NCBI GenBank assembly: GCA_033002965.1
Contig: JAURVB010014952.1
Span: 1-64,000 of the forward strand
From: Piper betle
Taxonomy: Eukaryota > Streptophyta > Magnoliopsida > Piperales > Piperaceae
Direction of reading: 5' to 3'
Length of the DNA: 64,000 bases
Positions within the stretch are counted from its first letter, which is position 1; each line of letters opens with the position of its first letter. Under the pieces are notes generated by a model. It was not told where the DNA came from. It saw only the letters and a program-made list of their open reading frames with translations, and did not search any database. Shown here in pieces: positions 33,759 to 45,384 of this stretch. A program made the translations under genes and the position numbers.

Positions 33759-36589
33759 CTTGGTGGACTGATACATTAGCCAATAATTGGACATGGTAGA
33801 ATGGACTCGCCAGCCAATGATGGACATGGTGGATTGGACTCACCAGCCGGTAATGGCATGATGGACTGACCCATTCGCCAATAAATTGGACATGGCGGAT
33901 TGGACTCGCCAGCCAATTACAGACATGGTGGACTGACTTATCAGCAAATGGATGGACATGGTCGACTGACCGATCTGCCAACTTATGGACATGGTGGATT
34001 GCAGTAACCAGCCGATAATGGATATGGTGGATTAGACTCGCTAGTCGATAATGGACATGATAGACTGACACATCAGCCAATATATTGCATATGGCGGATT
34101 GGACTCACCAGCCAATTACAGACATGGTGGATTGGACTCGCCAGCTGGAAATGGCATGATGGACTGACCCATCAGCCAATAAATCGGACATGGCGGATTG
34201 GACTCACCAGCCAATTACGGGAATGGTAGACTGATCCATCAGCCAATATATGGACATGATAGACTAACCCATCAGCCAACTAATAGACATTGGTGATTGG
34301 AGTCACCAGTCGATAATGGACATTGCGGATAAGACTAGCCAGCCGGTAATGGACATGATGGAATGACCCATCTGCTAAAAAATTTGACATGGCGGATTGG
34401 ATTCGCTAGCAAATTACGGACATAGTGGATTAGACTCACAAGCCGATAATGGACATGGCGGATTAGACTCGCCAGCCGGTATTGGACATGATGGACTGAC
34501 CCATTAGCTAATAAATTGGACATGGCATATTGGACTCACGAACCAATTACAGACATGGTGGACTGATCCATTAGCCAATAAATTGGACATGGCCGATTGC
34601 ACTTGCCATCTAATTACGGACATTGTGGATTAGACTAACTAGCCGATAACGGACATGGCGGATTGGACTCTGCCAGCCGGTAATGGCATGATGGACTAGC
34701 CCATCCACCAATAAATTGGACATGTCGGATTGGACTCGCCAGCCAATTATAGACATGATGGACTGACCCATCAGCCAACTAATGGACATGGTGGATTGGA
34801 GTCACCAGTCGATAACGTACATGGCAGATTGGGCTCGCCAGCCGATAATGGACATGATGGACTGACCCATCTGCCAATAAATTGCATATGTCGGATTGGA
34901 CTTGCCAGCCAATTACGGACATGGTGGATTTGACTCACCAGTCCATAAAGGACATGGCAGATTGGACTTGCCAGCTAGTAATGGCATGATTGGACTGACC
35001 CATCAGCCAATAAATCGGGCATGGCTGATTGGACTTGCCTGACAATTACGGACATGGTGGACTAATGTGTCAGCCAATAGATGGACATGATGGACTGACC
35101 CATCAGCCAACTAATGGACATGGTGGATTGGAGTCACTAGCCGATAACGGACATGGAAGATTGGACTAGCTAGCCGGTAATGGACATGATGGATTGACCC
35201 ATCAGCCAAAAAATTTGAAATGGTGGATTGGACTCGCCAGAAAATTACGGACATGGTGGATTGGACTCACCAACCGATAATAGACATGGTGGATTGGACT
35301 CACAAACCGGTAATGGACATGATGGACTGACCCATTAGCTAATCAATTGGACATGGCGGATTGGACTCGCTAGCCAATTACGACATGGTGGACTAATCCA
35401 CTATCTAGTAAGTTGGATGTGGCAGATTGGACTCGCCAGCTAATTATGGACTTGGTGGATTGGACGCACAAGCCGATAACGGACATGGCGGATTAGACTT
35501 GCCAGCCGGTAATGGCATGATGGATTGACCCATCTGTGAATATATTGGACATGCCAGATTGGACTCACCAACAAATTACAGACATGGTGGACTGACCCAT
35601 CAGCCAATTGATGGACATGGTGGACTGACCCATCATCGAACTAATGGACATGGTGGATTGGAGTCACCAGCCGATAACGAACGTGGAGATGATGGACTTG
35701 ACCAATCTGCCAATAAATTAGATATGGCAGATTTGACTCACCAGCCAATTACGGACATGTTTGATTCGACACCCTAGCCGATAACGGACATGGCGGATTG
35801 GACTCTCCAGCCGGTAATGGCATGATGGAATGACCCATTAGCCAATAAATTGGATATGGCGGATTGGACTCACCAGCCAATTATAGACATGGTGGACTGA
35901 TCCATCAGCCAATAGATGGACATGGTGGACTGAGCCATTAGACAACTAATGGACATGGCAGATTGGAGTCACCAGCCGATAACAGACATGGCGGATTTGA
36001 CTCGCCAGCATGCAATGGACATGATGGACTGACCCATTAGCCAATAAATTAGTCATGGCGGATAGGACTCACCAGCAAATTTCGGACATGGTGGATTGGA
36101 CTCACCAGCAGGTAATTTCATGATAAACTGACCCCTCAGCCAATAAATTGGACATGGCAGATTGGACTCGCCAACCAATTAGGGACATGGTGGACTGACC
36201 CATCATCTACTACATTGGACATGGCGGATTGGAGTCACTAGCCAATTACGGACATGGTGGATTGGACTCCCCAGCCGATAACGGATATGGCGGATTGGAC
36301 TCGTCAGCCGATAATGGACATGATGGATTGACCCATCAGCTAATAAATTGGACATGGCGGATTAGAATCCCCGCCAATTACATATATGGTGGACTGACCC
36401 ATCAGCCAACTAATGGACATGGTGGATTGGACTCACCAGCCGATAATGGACATGGCGGATTGGACTCGGCAGCCAGTAATGGACATGATGGACTGACCCA
36501 TCAACCAATAGATTGCCATGGTGGACTGACCCATCAACCAACTAATGGACATGGTGGACTGAACCATCAGCTAATAAATGGACATGTTG
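33759..36589 (+). repeat. 33/34-bp higher-order satellite array, right part
   Basis: Resumes the array in the same strand and phase after the solo LTR and has the same monomer types. Left and right parts total about 5.7 kb, on the order of 170 monomers. Reading frames such as 36229-36651 (140 aa) and 33754-34080 arise because 33 bp equals 11 codons; the 34-bp monomer breaks frame about every 130 bp, so no protein is maintained. Confidence 0.96.
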
Positions 36590-36957
36590 TAATGGTCACA
36601 ACATCAATATTATTGATAATGATAGGGAGTTTATGGTCTTATTTTATTTAATTATACGGCTTAGTGTTTTTATCACTAATGCGGAATTGCCTCTGTAGGT
36701 ATGAGCATGGAAGGAGGGGTAGAGTCGGGATAGCTGGAGGACTCTATTATTGGACTATTTTTTTCTCAAGATTGTTTGCATGGGAGTTGGATTTTGGTTC
36801 GGTCATAGGACTTAGATTATTCCGAGCATTTATATATTAAATTTATTGTTGTGAAATTATTAAAAATCTTGAAAGCTGATGGGAAATTAATTTATGAGAC
36901 ACTTAGTTTTATATACTAACACTTGGCTCGTGGCTCGGAATGGGGGGTCGTTACAGG

Positions 36958-36968
36958 TGGTATCAGAG
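36958..36968 (+). other. Primer-binding site
   Basis: TGGTATCAGAG, two bases after the LTR end GGTCGTTACA. It is complementary to the 3' end of plant initiator Met-tRNA, and the match is exact over 11 bases. Confidence 0.9.
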
Positions 36969-37348
36969 TTGTGTTTCCCATTGAACCATGCAAATCAATC
37001 ATTACCTTGTTGAAAGTATAAGAGTTCACTGTCCCAAGGGTAAATTTTCTGTTATATAAGATTTGATCATTATTTTATAAAATTAATTTTCATTGTTTTC
37101 TATGGTAATTCATTATAGGTGTGCCACTTGTGTGTCATGCTAGGTGCACATGACACCTAAACCAATGAGCGTATATGGGACATCTCTTACAATCAGAGGT
37201 GTTATCTAGGTAGTATGGGTGGCATGGGTCACCTGTGCGATATGGATAATAGTGTTATAGGACAGTATGCCCCACTTTAGCTATGCATGAGTGGCAATGC
37301 TTAAAAAAAATAAAAATAAAAAAATATAAATTTTACTCATGACCCTAT

Positions 37349-37511
37349 TATATTTTCTAGGATGAAGATTTCCAAGATGGGGGATTGTAAAACCCCAATT
37401 TTTCTCCTTATTATATTTTCGAGGACGGAAATCCCTAAGCTGGGGAGATTGTACAGCCTAATTTTTCTCCTTATTATATTTTCGAGGATGAAAATTCCTA
37501 AGCTGGGAGAT
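37349..37511 (+). repeat. Triplicated polypurine tract/LTR-start junction
   Basis: Three units about 61-68 bp apart each read TTATATTTTC(G)AGGA..AA.ATTCC.AAG.TGGGG.GATTGTA. The first two are followed by only about 20 bp of LTR start (AAACCCCAATTTTTCTCC or CAGCCTAATTTTTCTCC); the third starts the real LTR-D at 37512. Confidence 0.88.
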
Positions 37512-40360
37512 TGTAAAACCCCGAAAAAAATAATTAAGTTATTTAATTTAGGGTTTTATAAATCATAAAACGAACCATAAATAATATTTAAATAAATAAA
37601 TTCTTAGGAATCAATATCATTTATAAACCATTCGTATTCACTTAATAGTAAGTTTTTGACTTTTCATTATCACATAAATGATCTAATAATGAGTGATTAC
37701 GTTCTTTTCTATAAAATTTAATGTAATAACTTTTTAAATTCCACACATATTAATAAAATTTAATATAATGACTTCCTGAATTCCACACATATTATTCTAT
37801 ATAAAGGAGAGTTATATTGTTAAATAAAACATCCTCTGGATAGGTTGTGAGCACATTTGACACACAAAGGGGAAGACTTTGAGATTATTTGTTATAGTTG
37901 CGGGTTCTTCACTAAATTTTCAGGACCGTATAATTATTTAAAATGTTGTATTTTCTCTTGTGGATAACCTAGTCAGCTTCAGCCCATATTCGACCACCAT
38001 GCACCGAGTGCAACTGAGGTCAAGGAATTGACTCTATCTGACACAGGCTATGCCCTTCATAATCCAATAATGGACATGTAAGCATGGACCTGATAGCCAT
38101 AATACAATAAATTGGACATGGCGGATTGGACCCGTCAGACAATTATGGACATGGGGGACTGACCCATCAGCCAAAAGATGGACAAGGTGGACTGACCCAT
38201 CAGCCAACTAAAGGACATGGTGGATTGGACTCACCAGCTGATAACGGACATGGCGGATTCCACTCGCCAGCTAGTAATGGACATGATGGACTGACAAATC
38301 AGCCAATAAATTGGACATGGCGGATTGGACTCGCCAGCCAATTACGGAAATGGGGGATTGGACTCACCAGCCGATAACGGACATGGCAGATTGGACTCGC
38401 AAGCCAGTAATGGACATGATGGACTAACCCATCAGCCAATAAATTTGACAGGGTAGATTGGACTTGCCAACTAATTACGGACATGGTGGATTAGACTCAC
38501 CAGCTGATAACGGACATTGCGGATTGGATTCACCAATTGGTAATGGCATGATGGACTGACCCATGAGCTAATAAATTGGACTCGCCAGCCAATTACGGAC
38601 ATGGAGGACTGACCCTTCAGCTAAATAATGGACATGGTGGATTGGAGTCACCGGCCGATGACGGACATGGTGGATTGGACTCGTCAGCTGATAATGGACA
38701 TGATGGATTAACCCATCAGCCAAAAAATTAGACATGGCAGATTGGACTCTCTAGCCAATAACGGACATGGTGGATTGGACTCACCAGCCGATAACAGACA
38801 TGGCGGATTGGACTCGCCAGCCGGTAATGGACATGATGGACTGACCCATCAGCTAATAAATTGGACATGGCGGATTGGACTTGCCACGCAATTGCGGACA
38901 TGGTGGACTAATCCATCAGCCAATAAATTGGACATGGTAGATTGGACATCGCTAGCCAATTATGGACATGGTGGATTGGACTTACCAACTGATAACAGAC
39001 ATAGCGGATTGGACTCACCAGTAGGTAATTGCATGATAAACTAACCCATCAGCCAATAAATTGGACATGGCAGATTGGACTCGCCAACAAATTAGGGACA
39101 TACTGGACTGACCCATCAGCCAATAGGTCGACATGGCAGACTTATCCATCAGCCAACTAATGGACATGGTGGATTGGAGTCACCAGCCATTAACGGAGAT
39201 GACAGATTGGACTCGCCAGCCAGTAATGGGCATGATCGGTTAACCCATCAGCTAATAAATTGGACATGGCGGATTGGACCTGCCAGCCGGTAATGGACAT
39301 GATGGACTAACCCATCAGTCAATATATTGGACATGGCGGATTGACTCGCCAGCAAATTATGGACATGGTGGATTGGACTCACCAGCCGATAACGGACATG
39401 GCGGATTGGACTTGCCAGCCAGTAGTGGCATGATGTACTGACCCATCAGCCAATAAATTGCACACGGCGGATTAGACTCACCAGCAAATTACGGACATGG
39501 TGGACTATCCATCAGCCAATAGGTGGACTGTCCATCAGCCAATAGGTGGACATGGTGGACTGACCCATCAGCCAACTAATGGACATGGTGGATTGGACTC
39601 ACAAGCCGATAATGGACATGGCGGATCGGACTTGCTAGCCAGCCAGTTACGGACATGGTGGATTGGGCTCACCAGCCGATAACGGACATGGCAGATTGGA
39701 CTCGCCCGCCGGTAATGGACATGATGGATTGACCCATGAGCTGATAAATTGGACTTGGCAAATTGCACTCGCCAGCCAATTACGGACATGGTGGACTGAC
39801 TCATTAGCCAACTAATGGACATGGTGGATTGGACTCACCAGCTGATAATGGGCATGGCGTACTGGACTTGCCAGCAAGTAATAGACATGCTGGACTGACC
39901 CATGAACCAATAGATGGACATTGTTGACTGATCCATCAGCCGACTAATGGACATGGTGGACTAAACCATCAGCTAATAGATGGGCTTGTTGGAATGGTCA
40001 CAACAGCTAATATTATTGATACTGATAGGGAGTTTATGGACTTGTTTTATTTAATTATACGGCTTTGTGTTTTTATTACTAATGCAGAATTGCCTCCGCA
40101 GGTATGAGCGTGGAAGGAGAAGTAGAGTCGGGACAGCTGTAGGACTCTATTATTGGACTATTCTTTTCTTGAGATTGTTTGCATGGCTGTGGGATTTTGG
40201 TTCGGTTCATATGACATAGATTATTCCAGGCATTTATATATGAAATTTATTGTTGTGGAATTATTAAAAATCTTGAAAATTATTAGGAAATTAATTTATG
40301 AGACATTTAGTTTCATATAGTAACACTTGGCTCGTGGCTTGGAACGGGCGGGTCGTTACA
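37512..40360 (+). mobile_element. LTR-D with satellite array
   Basis: TGTAAAACCCCG to GGCGGGTCGTTACA, 2,849 bp. The first 400 bp are unlike LTR-C; from ACCGTATAATTATTTAAAAT (37922) on, the sequence is LTR-C-like, including 'attcgaccaccatgcaccga', the satellite (38071-39990) and the 3' module (40010-40360). It begins right after a polypurine tract and is followed by a mutated PBS (TAGTCGGGTCAGAG), so it can act as 3' LTR of the preceding unit and 5' LTR of the next. An old inverted relative lies at 48297-49317. Confidence 0.88.
38071..39990 (+). repeat. 33/34-bp higher-order satellite array in LTR-D
   Basis: About 1.9 kb with the same monomer types and order as 28045-36589 and the same strand relative to the LTR. 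Flanks on both sides match the LTR-C small array. Frames such as 38742-39044 (100 aa) are 11-residue repeats generated by the array. Confidence 0.95.
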
Positions 40361-41004
40361 TATAGTCGGGTCAGAGATGGTGAGGAAGCAACTGAAAAGG
40401 TGAAACTCATTTAGCAAAGACTTAAGGCAACTCAGGATTGATAAAAGAGTTGTGCTGATACTTTGAAGGAAGGACCTAGAGTTCCAAGTTGGGGAGTTTG
40501 TCTACCTAAAGACATCTCCTACGAAGGGGGTGATCAAGATTTAAAATATCTGGGAAGTTGATGCCATGATTCATAGGACCATTTCCAATACTAGATTGAG
40601 TTGGAAATTGTGCATATAGACGAGCATTACCACCAAGCCTAGTGGGAGTACACAATGTGTTCCACGTGTCAATGCTAAAGAAATATGTACGAGATGAAGA
40701 TCATATCATCACCAATTTTGAAAACCTACGACGAAAAGCCGGTTCGCATCCTAGCAAGAGAATTAAAGACACCCAGGAACAAGAAAATTCCTTTGGTAAA
40801 AGTATTATGGAAAAATCAGGGGTCAGAGGAATTTACATGGGAGACAGAACAAGAAATAGCAAGGAAATACCGTAGCCTATTTGGGGCATAAGATTCTCAT
40901 TATTATAATTGCATGACCCGATACTAAAAAGATAAAAATATATCATGATTATCCTGGTGACGTTAAAATATTTCGGGGACGAAACATTTCTAAGTTGGGG
41001 AGAT
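40361..41004 (+). pseudogene. Integrase C-terminal/chromodomain-like pol end, Tekay type
   Basis: Across two frames one reads FIGPFPI, ALPPSLVGVHNVFHVSMLKK (about 40590-40690) and, after a frameshift near 40740, PVRILARELKTPRNKKIPLV then KVLWKNQGSEEFTWETEQE, ending near 40890. This matches the 3' end of pol in plant Tekay/Del chromoviruses, where the tail with VKVLW..H..EEATWE.E forms a diverged chromodomain. The rest of gag-pol is deleted. After the stop come TTCGGGGACGAAAC and the purine tract TTGGGGAGAT before LTR-C. This ties LTR-C/D to a chromovirus lineage. Confidence 0.88.
40991..41004 (+). other. Polypurine tract before LTR-C
   Basis: TAAGTTGGGGAGAT immediately precedes TGTAAAGAATG at 41005. 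It gives the LTR-C sense direction and shows the following LTR is a 3' LTR. Confidence 0.85.
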
Positions 41005-41204
41005 TGTAAAGAATGTAAAAATATATATATATTTTGGACGCGGACGAGTTCCAGAAAGGACAGAACGCGGTCTGGGAAGGAACAAACGTGTTATATTCTT
41101 TTCCCGGTTAATTCTACCCAGTTAATTATTTATCCATTTTATTATTTATCCAGTTAAATGAAATATGGGTCTAGGGGTGTTTTCACATACCCTAGCTGTC
41201 ATTT

Positions 41205-41226
41205 TCATTTTTATAAATTTGAAAGA
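41205..41226 (+). promoter_or_regulatory. Candidate TATA box of LTR-C
   Basis: ATTTTTATAAATTTGAAAGA, about 205 bp from the LTR start and upstream of the CT-rich leader; the equivalent of 26561. Confidence 0.5.
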
Positions 41227-42769
41227 GGATGTAATTTTTGGTGTAAGGGTGTCTTCCTCACCTTCGCCGTCAAGTTCTCCTCTTCCTTGCTGAGGCTTCT
41301 TTCTTGCTTGGGTATCCTTCTTATCTCCCTATTCTTAATTTTCATTCATTCATATGTCTTTTTAATTGGTAATAAGCTTGATAAACATGAGAATTAAAGT
41401 CTTAAATCAACACAAAAAAGAACTAAACTAAACTTAAATTGGAATCCCGTCCATGGCCAAGTAGTCTAAAATTTTTGCAAGATGAGCGACCATAAGAATA
41501 ATTTCAAGGCAACCCTCACAACCCCGATGACCACTCTTGCTTCTAGGTCAAAGGGAGGGCTGTCCATGTCCCTAGTTTCCGGTGGGTGGCGGAATTGCTG
41601 CGGTGAATGGGCGGAGTTGCAAGGGTGATGGAAGTGGCGACGTTCTGCTGCAATAGGTGCTGTAATGGACGTTCGGAGGGGTAGACACCTGTTGTGCTTT
41701 GTCGACAACATCATGGGTTCCTTCACAGCAGTTCAGGCCGTCAAAACAGTCCACAACAGTCGACCTTCTCGTCGAAATTCATGGTGGCAAAGTGCAGAAG
41801 TGGGGTGAACAACCATACTCCATGCAACGTCCAAAGGTGGCCAATCTTTCCTGTTTTGATGCTAGCCTGAGGTTGTGGAACATGTAAATTGGAGCAAGGT
41901 GCAAGAAAGGAGGGGTCTTGAGGCTGGGAAAAGAGGAACATGCCTGGTTTGGTGCAGGACGGCGTCTTGGATCACTGCTGTAAATCATGCACATGAGGCT
42001 TCCTCACTTGCTGATTTTATCATGTTGTTGATGCTTTGTTGGGAAGTTTAAACGGTGGTTCAATTGGGTGCCAAGATAAGGGTTGGAGGAAAAGGATGAA
42101 CGTGTTTTTGGAGAAGAGAAGAATGGTGACAGGAAGAAGAAGAAGAAGAAGGGTGGCAGTTATGTAAATATAGGTTGACTCGATACCGGTTGGAATTAAA
42201 AAATAATATGAACTCGTAATAAATCTTTAAAAATAATCATTTTAATGGGTTATTGGTAATGTTACTAAACTAATTAATTATTGTACGAAAATTTATTATC
42301 TCAAAAGAAAATATACTAATAATAATAATTAAATACTTGTAAATGAATTAATAATTACTTTATTATTTGCTAAGTGTTAATTATGTTTTAGATAATAAAT
42401 TTAAAATATAAAGTAGGACTTAAATAATTATGTCACTTGAATAATTAATTATCTCACTAGATTTGTTGATAATTTAATATTTAATATTTTTGAAAATGAT
42501 ATATATATATATATATTAGATATTTAGCTGCATGCATTCCTACTTGAATGAAATTATACTTATGTATAATTTTATGTTCTCGCTCAAATGAGGATCGTTG
42601 GTCGTAGCTGCGAGTTTGAAATATATAGGTTCGTATAATCATTTGAAATGTTGTACTTTCCTTTGTTGGCAGCCCTGGTCAGCCTGAGCTTAGATTCAAC
42701 CACCATGTGCTGTAACGCAATCGGGGTTAAGCAATTTACTCAGTCCAACACGGGGCCCCACCTTTAAAA

Positions 42770-42975
42770 TTACTATGTGTGTCTGTATAATTATTTGAAA
42801 TGTTGTATTGTCTGTATAATTATTTGAAATATTGTATTGTCTGTATAATTATTTAAAATATTGTATTATCCGTATAATTATTTGAAATGTTATATTTTCC
42901 CGAACGATATAATTAATTGAAATGTTGTATTTTCCCGAACTGATATAATTTTTTGAAATGTTGTATTTTCCCAAA
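42770..42975 (+). repeat. ATAATTATTTGAAATGTTGT tandem units
   Basis: About seven units of roughly 28-33 bp, (C)GTATAATTATTTGAAATG with TTGTATTGTCT or TTGTATTTTCCC tails. The unit is a copy of the single 'cgtataattatttgaaatgt' block present once in other LTR-C copies (46850, 53297), so this is a local expansion of LTR sequence. Confidence 0.88.
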
Positions 42976-43014
42976 TCGGTAGTCTTTGTCGGCACTAATG
43001 TCAGAATCAGTTTG

Positions 43015-43390
43015 AGACAATTTTTACTCCCAGAATGAATTGGGAGACAACGACTAATCTCATAATAAATTAGGAGACCACTTAATCTCAGAATGAGCTG
43101 GGAGACAAATTCTAATCTCAGAATGAATTAGGAAACCATGACTAATTTCAAAATGAGCTAAGAGACCACCTAATCTCATAATGAGCCGGGAGACAAATTC
43201 TAATCTTAGAATGAACTTCGAGACCATGACTAATCTCAGAATGAGCTGGGAGACCACCTAATCTTAGAATGAGTTGGGAGACAAATTTCTTATGTTAGAA
43301 TGAGCTGGGAAACGACATTTACGAATCTTAGAATGATCTGAGAGATAAATTACTAATCTGAGAATGGCCTGAGAGATAATTACTAAAAGA
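43015..43390 (+). repeat. 30-bp minisatellite in LTR-C
   Basis: About 12 units of CTAATCTCAGAATGAGCTGG plus GAGAC and a short variable tail. It occupies the position that holds the 33-bp satellite in the LTRs at 26397 and 37512. It is the mirror of 390-645. Confidence 0.9.
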
Positions 43391-43820
43391 CTTGTGAAAC
43401 GATAATATTAATAAAAACAGAACGTGTGAAATGATAATAGGGATTATATTGACTTGTTTCATTTAATTATGCGGCTTAGTGGTTTTATCACTAACGCGGA
43501 GTTACCTCTACAGGAGAGCAGTTGTAGACTGAACAATAGAAGTGTGGTTGGTGGTTCTTTTACCGATCTAGGTATGGTGAATCGATAATAAAAAAATTGG
43601 ACATCCTTATTATTCTCTTGTGTTATAAATGTGGCTATGGGAAATGGTCCGAGTCTGTGGGACAATTATTTTATATTTTAGAGAACATGATTTATTGTTA
43701 TAATTTATATTATATGTTGCGAGACTTATTTGCGGTATTTCAATTCATGTTCTAGAATGTTACATTTACATTAACTATATTTTTAAGTAACACCCGGTCC
43801 AGTTTGGGCGGGTCGTTACA

Positions 43821-44640
43821 GTGTCACTGATGCCTCCTTCTCAACCTAACAAAGCTTTCCCACACACCAATGCTGCCACCCAAGTTGGCCAAGATCCAAT
43901 CTATCAAGCTAACCTACCTAGGCCGACTCACCACTGCCGTTGCTGCCCAAACCACCACCACTAATAATTATTAATCATCCACTTCCACCACTATCTATAT
44001 TCTCACCAATAGAGCAATGACCTAATAAAGAAAAACATTGTAGAAAATCCAAATAGCATTAAAGGTCATCCAAGGCATGAAGTATAGCTAAACTTTTAGC
44101 TTTTAAACAGACTTTGACTTCAAACATGAGCTATCCATTTTGGCAGCAATAGTACAAAGTGCATGACCAACTAAATTTTGATACTAGATCAAAATCAAAC
44201 ACTATAGTTATAAATATATAGCAAATGGAAAGAAATAAATCAATGTCAATTTATGAACAGAATATTTACTTAATTCCAAATGTGACAAGGGGGATTTTAT
44301 TTTGTATTAAAGGATACTTCTTTGGATTCTAACCAACCTCTAATTTCTAATTGGCTCTTTCCTACACGGCTTCCAAATGGTGCTTCCATGCCTTATTGGC
44401 TTATCTAGTTATTTATAAAAAAAAAACACATAATTTTATGGGAAAAAATGTTAGTAGAGGATGTACATTTATATAAAAAATTTCTTCCACGATTGATGAT
44501 AACATGATATGAAAAATACTTATCTAAAAAAGAAGAAAAGCACTTAATCAAACCCAAAATAAATAAATACCCAACAAATATAGACAAAATAGAAATCAAA
44601 ACACAAACAATTGTGTTTTTTTAAAAAACGTGAAATTGAA
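43821..44640. other. Unassigned sequence
   Basis: About 0.8 kb that matches no LTR block seen elsewhere in the window. The first 150 bp are CA/CC-rich (TGCTGCCACCCAAGTTGGCC), the rest AT-rich. No frame has codon structure or a recognisable domain, and no LTR terminus is visible. It may be single-copy flank or an internal region of another element. Confidence 0.4.
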
Positions 44641-44962
44641 ATTGGCCTAATTCAATTTAATCGTATAGAATTTTATTAGATTTTGTAATATTTTATTTAG
44701 TAATTTTGGGATTTATTTTATTATTATTGACTCGAGTTGGGAGCAAGCAAAATTTTATTTACAAAGCTACCCTTACATGCATTCTCTCATGAACCCGAAG
44801 TGCGTCTTCCACTTCCTCTCCCATTTGTCTTCTTCTTCGAGCCGTCGCCGCCACCACTTTAGCCGACTGTAGCTTCCTCTTCGACCACCGTCCCCAACCC
44901 ATTGCCATCCTCCTCTGCACGGGCCCAACCCCCACTACCCGGCAATTCCTGAAGTGTAACTC
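44641..44962 (+). mobile_element. LTR promoter/leader fragment
   Basis: Contains TTGACTCGAGTTGGGAGCAAGC with TTTTATTTACAAAGCTACCC (44726-44775), followed by a CT-rich and GCC-rich leader (44800-44940). The pattern is that of LTR-AB, but the sequence is diverged and the ends are not visible. Confidence 0.6.
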
Positions 44963-44965
44963 TTC

Positions 44966-45384
44966 CTATCCAGGCCACACCCCAATTCAGCCAGAAGGGA
45001 CGGACCGAATCGTGATATTATAATTTGGAAGCTACTCGTTGGGCTATCGCATACAGACTTTAGGGAAGCGGTTCTCAACCCTCCGTGGAGGCTTAAGATA
45101 GATACCAGGCTTGGTTTTCAAAGAATGTGTGTAGAGTTTGTACTACAAAGGTGGATTTTAAACATAAAGGATTTCTATATGAGCATCCCTATTTGTAATA
45201 GAGGTAGGATCACCCCATGACTATGAGCAGTGACTTTAAAAATTTGATGATCACTCCAACTTGTAGAATAAGCGCACCCCGCTACAGTTTTGAGGATGCA
45301 TGTTGTTACGTGTATCATATTCTTACTACATAGTTCTAGTGACTAGTTTAGGTCTTCATATTAGTTACATGAAGATGGTACGAA
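44966..45384 (-). mobile_element. LTR-G 3' end (of element II, distal end of its 3' LTR)
   Basis: CACACCCCAATTCAGCCAGA and the following 200 bp match 62225-62420 closely: 'tgatattataatttggaagc', 'ggttctcaaccctcc', 'tactacaaaggtggatttta'. It is therefore the 3' terminus of the LTR whose other copy adjoins a PBS at 62207. The rest of the LTR is reached only after an inserted LTR-C (45385-47680) and further insertions. Confidence 0.78.

Larger units (their letters stand above)
26397..36955 (+). mobile_element. Giant LTR-C carrying a satellite array and a nested solo LTR
   Basis: Begins at a mutated terminus (TTTAAAGACCACG for TGTAAAGAC) and ends GGGGTCGTTACA, followed by a PBS. Sense order: TCTGGGAAG.GCCAAATGTG block, TATA (26561), CT-rich leader (26600-26700), antisense promoter module (26820-27610), AT-rich stretch (27611-28040), satellite array (28045-36589, interrupted by a solo LTR at 30910-33758) and the 3' module (36590-36955). 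Without the nested LTR it is about 7.7 kb, against 2.3-3.0 kb for other LTR-C copies; the array explains the excess. It is the 5' LTR for the short internal region that follows. Confidence 0.88.
36956..37511 (+). mobile_element. Short internal region between two LTRs
   Basis: Starts with a PBS (36958-36968) and ends with a polypurine tract before TGTAAAACCCCG. The roughly 550 bp between hold no coding sequence. The last 140 bp consist of three tandem copies of the 3' signature TTATATTTTCGAGGATGAA plus purine tract plus LTR start. This is the inside of a non-autonomous or internally deleted element. Confidence 0.85.
41005..43820 (+). mobile_element. LTR-C with 30-bp minisatellite
   Basis: TGTAAAGAATG to GGGCGGGTCGTTACA, 2,816 bp, 3' LTR of the pol fragment before it. 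It has the candidate TATA (41208), a CT-rich leader (41250-41340), the antisense promoter module (41440-42230), an AT-rich block, the 'tcagcctgagcttagattca' anchor (42675), then a minisatellite cassette in place of the 33-bp satellite, and the 3' module (43430-43820). No PBS follows. The frames at 41466-41994 are antisense leader. Confidence 0.9.

Noticed and set aside
28045..36589. Possible CRISPR array (33-bp direct repeats)
   Set aside because: Units follow each other without unique spacers, all parts of the unit vary, and the context is a plant retrotransposon.
36229..36651. 140-aa frame with DSPADNGHGGL repeats, and similar frames throughout the satellite arrays
   Set aside because: The 11-residue periodicity is the 33-bp monomer read as codons. 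The 34-bp monomer shifts frame every few units, frames occur on both strands, and there is no conserved start.
36958..36968. tRNA-like signal at the TGGTATCAGAG sites (also 16020, 54667, 62207)
   Set aside because: These are primer-binding sites beside LTR ends. No cloverleaf, A box or B box surrounds them.
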